NCBI RefSeq assembly: GCF_003931915.1
Contig: NZ_RSAA01000001.1
Coordinates: forward strand, 62,001-126,000
Source of the DNA: Saccharopolyspora rhizosphaerae
Lineage (GTDB): Bacteria > Actinomycetota > Actinomycetes > Mycobacteriales > Pseudonocardiaceae
Direction: 5' to 3'
Length of the DNA: 64,000 nt
Below are positions 60,016 through 64,000 of this stretch, one piece after another (position 1 is the first letter of the stretch; each line of letters begins with the position of its first letter). The notes under the pieces are model-generated. The model was not told the DNA's origin, ran no database searches, and was given only the letters and a program-made list of their open reading frames with translations. The translations under genes and the position numbers were made by a program.

Positions 60016-61482
60016 TCAGAGCCATTCGAGACGGTCGGCGCCTCTGGGGGACAGGACGTGGCGGTAGCGGCCCGGGGTGGCGGTCATCCGGACCTGGTCG
60101 GTGACGCCCAGGTAGTGGCCGAGCGGGGTGTCGGCGGTGAACGTCTCGGGGTCGAGGTAGCCGTGCTGCTCGCCGCGTCCCGCCACCTCGGTGGCGTAGG
60201 CCTGGTCGAACACGCCGAGGCTGAGGATCCACAGCGCCGCCCGGGTCAGCGAGACGTGCACCCGCCAGCTGCCGCCCTCGGTGGCCCGGCGGGTCAGTGC
60301 GGCGACGATCCCGGCGGTGAGCAACCACGACACGACGTAGTCGTTGACCACCAGGATCGGCGACAGACGCGGCCGGGTGCCGTCGCCCTCGAGGTGCATC
60401 ATGCCGACGAGACTGCCTGCGGTCTGGTCGAACCCGACCCGGTCGGCCCACGGCCCGTGCTCCCCGTTGAGGGTCGTCGTCGCGTGCACGATGCCGGGGC
60501 GCAGCTCGGCAGCCTCGGCGGGGGACAGGCCGATCTCGGCGAGGTGGCCGGGACGCCGGTTGGCGTAGAAGACGTCCGCGCCCGCCAGCAGCCGGGTGAC
60601 CTGCTGCCGGTGTGCGCGCGGGTCCACCGTCGCCGAGCGCACGCCCACGTTGGCGCTGATGTAGGCGCCCTCGTGCTCGAACTCGCCCGGCCGCCAGAGG
60701 TTGAGCACGTCGGCGCCGTGCAACGCCAGCGCGCGTCCGGCTCCGGCGCCGGCGATGACGTGCCCCATGCCCAGCGCCCGCACCCCCGACAGCGGTTGTT
60801 CGGCGCCCTCCGGCAGGGGTTGTGGCTCGGCGTCGCCGATGCGCTCGACCTCCACCAGCGGCATCGTCGCGAAGTGGTCGCGGTACTGCGGTTCATCGAG
60901 GATCTCCTCGGCCGTGCGCAGCATCGGCATCACCACACCGGCTTCCGCGCCGGCCTCCTCGAGCTCTCGAGCGTCCCACCCGGCGATGGCCGCTGCCACC
61001 GCCTCCGAGTCCTCGGGCACGCCGAGCAGCCGCTGCGCCCCGGCCCTGATCTTCGGGTAGGGGTTGAGCGGCATCATCCAGCGCTCGTCGGCGGTGGGGT
61101 AGAAGCGGAAGCCCAACGCCTGGTTGGACTGCCCGGCACCGGGATAGCCGTTGAGCAGCTCCCACTTGCGGTCGTAGAAGGGGCACAGCCGGTGCGGTGC
61201 CGACCGCAGGTCGGCCTCGATGTCCTGGCCCTCGCCGCCGCGCAACCGCCACAGCCGCGCGATCGCCGCCGACTTCGCCGCCAGGGTGATCGCCGCCGCT
61301 CCGCCCAGCCGCAGGGTGCTCGGCGCGACCGGATCAGCGCCCAGGAACCGCACCTGCCCGCCGGTGTCGGACGGACTCATCCCGATCCCGTCCAGCACCT
61401 CGGCGAACTCGGCGTGGGCGTCGAACTCGTCGTCGGTGCGCGGCTTGGCGACGGCCCTGGTGATCCGGTCGGTCAACGTCAC
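60016..61482 (-). CDS. Family III CoA-transferase (CaiB/BaiF type)
   Basis: A protein of 488 residues from a GTG. Features of the family are YPTADERWMMPLNPYPKIR, ALGMGHVIAGAGAGRALALH, the nucleotide-binding-like ADVFYANRRPGHLAEIGLSP and VHATTTLNGEHGPWADRVGF. These enzymes exchange CoA between acids via an aspartyl-CoA intermediate; the Asp is expected in the N-terminal half but I cannot place it with confidence. The next gene on the same strand is a TetR regulator 30 bp upstream, so they may form a unit. The substrate is unknown. Confidence 0.85.
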   Translation of the reverse strand: MTLTDRITRAVAKPRTDDEFDAHAEFAEVLDGIGMSPSDTGGQVRFLGADPVAPSTLRLGGAAAITLAAKSAAIARLWRLRGGEGQDIEADLRSAPHRLCPFYDRKWELLNGYPGAGQSNQALGFRFYPTADERWMMPLNPYPKIRAGAQRLLGVPEDSEAVAAAIAGWDARELEEAGAEAGVVMPMLRTAEEILDEPQYRDHFATMPLVEVERIGDAEPQPLPEGAEQPLSGVRALGMGHVIAGAGAGRALALHGADVLNLWRPGEFEHEGAYISANVGVRSATVDPRAHRQQVTRLLAGADVFYANRRPGHLAEIGLSPAEAAELRPGIVHATTTLNGEHGPWADRVGFDQTAGSLVGMMHLEGDGTRPRLSPILVVNDYVVSWLLTAGIVAALTRRATEGGSWRVHVSLTRAALWILSLGVFDQAYATEVAGRGEQHGYLDPETFTADTPLGHYLGVTDQVRMTATPGRYRHVLSPRGADRLEWL

Positions 61483-61512
61483 GGTTCGCTCCCGTCCTGG
61501 TGAAGTGCGGCG

Positions 61513-62133
61513 TTACTGCGGGAACCCGGAGGTGGCGAGGAAGATCTCGCTGCACCACTCGACGACCTCGCTCTCCGAGGCCTGCAGGTCACCGTCGAGC
61601 CACGAGGTGAGCGTTTGTGCGAGACCGCCCACCAGGAAGCTCGACAGCAACTCCAGCCGCACCCCGACCTGCACGCGGTAGACCTGCCGGGCCTGGGTGC
61701 CGAGCAGTTGGGTGAACAGCCGCGTCGACTCGGTCCGCCGGTGCGCCAGCGGCGTCCCGGCCAGGAACGGGGAGAACAGCAGTCGTCCCCGGCGGGGGTC
61801 CTCGGCGATGAGCCGCACGATCGTGGCCAGTCCGGTCCTGACCTTCAGCTCGGGGTCCTCGACCGCGACCACCGCGTCGAGGGCCGTGGTGGCGATCTCG
61901 TCGACCACGTGGTCGTAGACGGCCGTGGCCAGCTCGTCGCGGTCGCGGAAGTTCTCGTAGAAGTAGCGGTTGGCCAGCCCGGCCTGGCGGCACACACCGC
62001 GCACGGTCAGGTTCGGCTCGCCCTCGGGGGCGCCGAGCAGCTCCAGTCCGGCCTCGATGAACACGGCGCGGCGTCCGGCCTGGCGGTCGGAACCGGTCAC
62101 GCCGCCGTAGACGCGCAGGGGAGTGGTGGCCAC
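61513..62133 (-). CDS. TetR-family regulator
   Basis: A protein of 206 residues from a GTG. The DNA-binding domain is at residues about 18-70: RRAVFIEAGLELLGAPEGEP, LTVRGVCRQAGLANRYFYEN. The ligand domain is like those of mycobacterial TetR proteins of lipid metabolism (YFYENFRDRDELATAVYDHV). It is divergent from the MpaB-family gene with an ACAAC-T-GTTGT palindrome in the spacer. It probably controls that gene and the CoA-transferase. Confidence 0.9.
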   Translation of the reverse strand: MATTPLRVYGGVTGSDRQAGRRAVFIEAGLELLGAPEGEPNLTVRGVCRQAGLANRYFYENFRDRDELATAVYDHVVDEIATTALDAVVAVEDPELKVRTGLATIVRLIAEDPRRGRLLFSPFLAGTPLAHRRTESTRLFTQLLGTQARQVYRVQVGVRLELLSSFLVGGLAQTLTSWLDGDLQASESEVVEWCSEIFLATSGFPQ

Positions 62134-62181
62134 CGGGACATCTTGACATCTCTCGCGGCTGCTCGTCTCATGTATTTGAAA

Positions 62182-62192
62182 ACAACTGTTGT
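62182..62192. promoter_or_regulatory. ACAACTGTTGT operator between TetR and MpaB-family genes
   Basis: An 11-bp palindrome (ACAAC-T-GTTGT), 50 bp from both start codons. It is the only clear operator candidate in this spacer. Confidence 0.65.
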
Positions 62193-62231
62193 CAGATCAG
62201 CGCGTCGGCGCGGAGCCAGGAGGTCGTGCCC

Positions 62232-63056
62232 ATGCAGGGACGTGCGGCAGAGCGCACCCAGGTCGACGACTCGGTGCTCGGCGTCGGCGTGCTGGCCGGG
62301 GCGGCCAACGTGATCATGCAGCTCAGCCACCCCGGAGTGGGGTACGGAGTGGTGGAGAGCCGCGTCGACAGCGGCAACCTCTTCAAGCGCCCGGTCAAGC
62401 GCACCCGCACCACGATCACCTACCTCGCCGTCGCGATGCTCGGCAACGACGAGGAGCGCAAGGCCTTCCGGCGCGCGGTCAACAAGCAGCACGCGCAGGT
62501 CCGCTCCACGGAGCAGAGCCCGGTGCGCTACAACGCTTTCGACCCCGAGCTGCAGCTGTGGGTGGCCGCGTGCCTGTACAAGGGCGTCGAGGACATCTAC
62601 CGGCTCTTCGGCGACCTCGCTGACCCCGACGAGCTCGACGAGGTCTACCGCTCCTCCGCCGCCCTGGGCACCACGCTGCAGGTGCGGGAGGACATGTGGC
62701 CGCCGACCCGCGCCGAGTTCGACCGCTACTGGGACGAGCAGCTCGAGAAGGTCCGCGTCGACGACACCGTCCGCGACTTCCTGCACGACGTGGCCGCGCT
62801 GAAGTTCCTGCCGGCACCCCTGAGCACCGCGTTCGGACCGCTCAACGTCTTCATGACCACCGGGTTCCTGCCACCGGAGTTCCGCGATCAGATGCGGCTG
62901 CCCTGGACGGAAGCCGACCAGGCCCGCTTCGACCGGATCATCGCGACCATCGCCGGGGCGCTGAAGTACGTCCCCCGCCCGCTGCGACGGTTTCCGTACA
63001 ACCTGGCCCTGTGGGACCTGCGCGCCCGACTCCGCTTTGGTCTTCCATTGGCTTAG
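62232..63056 (+). CDS. MpaB/rubber-oxygenase family protein (DUF2236)
   Basis: A protein of 274 residues; the ATG at 62232 is preferred because AGGAGG lies 8 bp upstream, whereas a GTG two codons earlier is only 2 bp from it. Motifs of the oxygenase MpaB family are NVIMQLSHPGVGYGVVESRV, YLAVAMLGNDEERKAFRRAV, VNKQHAQVRS with haem-ligand candidates, and FDPELQLWVAACLYKGVEDI. Members are haem proteins that oxidise lipids, rubber or terpenoid side chains. It is divergent from a TetR gene. A 135-bp repeat starts directly after its stop. Confidence 0.9.
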   Translation: MQGRAAERTQVDDSVLGVGVLAGAANVIMQLSHPGVGYGVVESRVDSGNLFKRPVKRTRTTITYLAVAMLGNDEERKAFRRAVNKQHAQVRSTEQSPVRYNAFDPELQLWVAACLYKGVEDIYRLFGDLADPDELDEVYRSSAALGTTLQVREDMWPPTRAEFDRYWDEQLEKVRVDDTVRDFLHDVAALKFLPAPLSTAFGPLNVFMTTGFLPPEFRDQMRLPWTEADQARFDRIIATIAGALKYVPRPLRRFPYNLALWDLRARLRFGLPLA

Positions 63057-63058
63057 GC

Positions 63059-63195
63059 GGTCGCTCTGCGTGGCGGTGCGGGTGGCAGGTCCTGAGCGGC
63101 TCCGCGGTCTCCGCGCGCCGCTCCTTGAACAGTTGTCGTGCACGGCGTCTCGGCGTACTCGCCACGAAACCGCTCAGGGCCTGCCGCGGTGCAAG
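63059..63195. repeat. 135-bp dispersed element, copy 2
   Basis: It aligns with 32816-32950 along its length. GGCAGGTCCTGAGCGG (63084-63099) and CCGCTCAGGGCCTGCC (63170-63185) are inverted arms (15 of 16 match) with a 70-nt interior. It starts 2 bp after the MpaB-family stop. It has no open frame of its own and looks like a small non-autonomous element or structured RNA. Confidence 0.75.
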
Positions 63196-63220
63196 GGGGT
63201 CCCGCATGTGAAGAAGCGGC

Positions 63221-63592
63221 TGGCAGGCTGCGCCTGGCCCGGTGTGTCGTGGAGGACGGGTGGGGCAGGGCGGCACGGCGTTGGGTTTCGGAGTCGTAGG
63301 GGTGGTCGTGGGCCCGTTCGTCGAGCAGGGTGCGGTTGTCAACACGATCTACAAGATCTTCAACCGGTGGCCGGAGCGGGTGATGAGACCGCCCGCAACT
63401 ACCACGCCGGGCTCTGCCTCGCCGCAACGCTTCAGTGGGGTGAAACCTCGCGCACCTCGCACAGCGTGGTTGCGCAGCGTCAAGTGAGCGGCGGCAGCCG
63501 CATCTCCCGGTGCAGAACACGACCGGCACCACCGCCAGACCCAGGCGGCTTGCGGCGGCGGTCTCGGTCAACGGGGCATTACGGTGACACAC
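63221..63592 (-). pseudogene. IS481-family transposase remnant
   Basis: The GTG at 63592 has AGGAGG 6 bp upstream and starts VCHRNAPLTETA, close to the N-terminus of IS481 transposases (HRNAPLTETGR type). Further on, VDRVDNRTLLDERAHDHPYD and SETQRRAALPHPSSTTHRAR match the conserved end of the catalytic domain (VERxNRTLLDEWAY, SETERRAAL, YNHHR). Both ends are in one frame, but the central catalytic domain, about 200 residues, is missing and the sequence between is unlike the family. It is an internally deleted, dead copy. No terminal repeats could be identified. Confidence 0.75.
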
Positions 63593-63748
63593 GAGGAACC
63601 TCCTGCGTGTTCGGCGTGTGATGTGGTGGTCCACACCGACCCGGAGGGGCTCACTCATTCCAAGATCATCCACCCCCGTGTCCCGTGCACCACCTCCCGA
63701 AGCACTACACCCAGGCCTGACCAGCTGCTTCCGTCGTGGTCCTCCCAC

Positions 63749-64000
63749 TCAGGCCTGTTCTTCGGTGAGGCGGGCGTGGAGGTCTCTGCTGGCCGTGGCG
63801 ATGGCGGGGGAGACGCCGAGGTCGGTGAGCATCTCGGCGGCTGCGGCCATCTCGTCGGTGCGGCGCCGCGAGTGCTGGTGGGTGCCCGAGATGATCCGCT
63901 CCACAGTGGACTGCCCGGCAGCGGTGAAGTCGGCGATGATGTTCTCGCGCAGCAGGTCCTCGAAGCCTGCTGCCCTCGCTGCTTCCAACGCCTCCACGAT
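63749..64000 (-). CDS. NAD(P)-dependent oxidoreductase, DUF1932-type C-terminus (5' end beyond window)
   Basis: The last 83 residues are visible: EALEAARAAGFEDLLRENII, then STVERIISGTHQHSRRRTDE and EMLTDLGVSPAIATASRDLHARL. Two helices with an Arg-Arg-x-x-Glu-Met pattern fit the C-terminal helical domain (DUF1932) that follows a 6-phosphogluconate-dehydrogenase-like Rossmann fold. The N-terminal nucleotide-binding domain lies outside the window, so the call is tentative. The 156 bp between it and the transposase remnant hold nothing that I recognise. Confidence 0.6.
   Translation of the reverse strand: MVEALEAARAAGFEDLLRENIIADFTAAGQSTVERIISGTHQHSRRRTDEMAAAAEMLTDLGVSPAIATASRDLHARLTEEQA

Noticed and set aside
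63260-63487. Small plus-strand frame with a hydrophobic stretch and GGAGG upstream
   Set aside because: It lies antisense to the IS481 transposase remnant, whose conserved motifs explain the sequence better.
1-64000. CRISPR arrays, phage genes, integrases or plasmid origins
   Set aside because: No regular spacer arrays or corresponding gene families were seen; the repeats found are hairpin units, a 135-bp element and short tandem repeats.

Overview
The window is very GC-rich, uses many GTG starts and ATGA, GTGA or TGATG stop/start overlaps, and has an actinobacterial gene complement: a DmdR/DtxR-type iron box, a SigG-like ECF factor, an NDMA-type alcohol dehydrogenase and IclR, TetR and LacI regulators throughout. 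It looks like chromosomal DNA of a saprophytic soil actinomycete. Pseudonocardiaceae such as Saccharopolyspora would fit, but the genus is an inference from gene content only.

Layout. 1-5.9 kb: the start of a DMSO-reductase-like molybdoenzyme, a hot-dog acyl-CoA hydratase, and a lactate-utilisation operon lutABC divergent from its FadR-type regulator, with an LldR-type operator between them. 5.9-12.4 kb: a protocatechuate operon in the order pcaI-J-H-G-B-D-C followed by an IclR regulator; pcaF is absent. 12.5-17.1 kb: a Nudix hydrolase, a divergent Nramp-family transporter, a DUF3048 lipoprotein, a candidate 14-residue Trp/Gly peptide and an SDR. 17.1-19 kb: selD with tRNA-Sec directly upstream. 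19-23 kb: an ECF sigma factor, a siderophore-interacting protein divergent from a siderophore-binding lipoprotein across an iron box, and a luciferase-like monooxygenase.

23.1-39.5 kb is a glycan-use island. A LacI regulator and GH3 glycosidase diverge from an ABC importer (binding protein and two permeases) followed by a Gfo/Idh dehydrogenase, a PmoA-family protein and a cupin protein. Facing it is a second LacI-controlled ABC importer with a GH5-like glycosidase. Neither importer has its own ATPase, so both probably share an MsiK-type ATPase encoded elsewhere. At 40-43.8 kb there is an SDR/aldo-keto reductase pair, an MDR oxidoreductase and a PhzF-like protein.

44.5-50 kb is damaged: an alcohol dehydrogenase gene breaks off and continues directly into the 3' part of a dipeptide permease gene (dppB), followed by intact dppC and dppD and a frameshifted dppF. 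50-64 kb holds TetR and IclR regulators, a VOC protein, SDRs, an alditol oxidase, an FMN reductase, a TRAP transporter (P-Q-M), a family III CoA-transferase, an MpaB-family oxygenase, an IS481 transposase remnant and the 3' end of a DUF1932-type oxidoreductase.

Between the genes lies a recurrent structure: long imperfect hairpins built from TTCGCGCGAA-like cores, mostly where two operons converge. A separate element of about 135 bp is present in two copies (32.8 and 63.1 kb). These two repeat families are the most unexplained features of the window.
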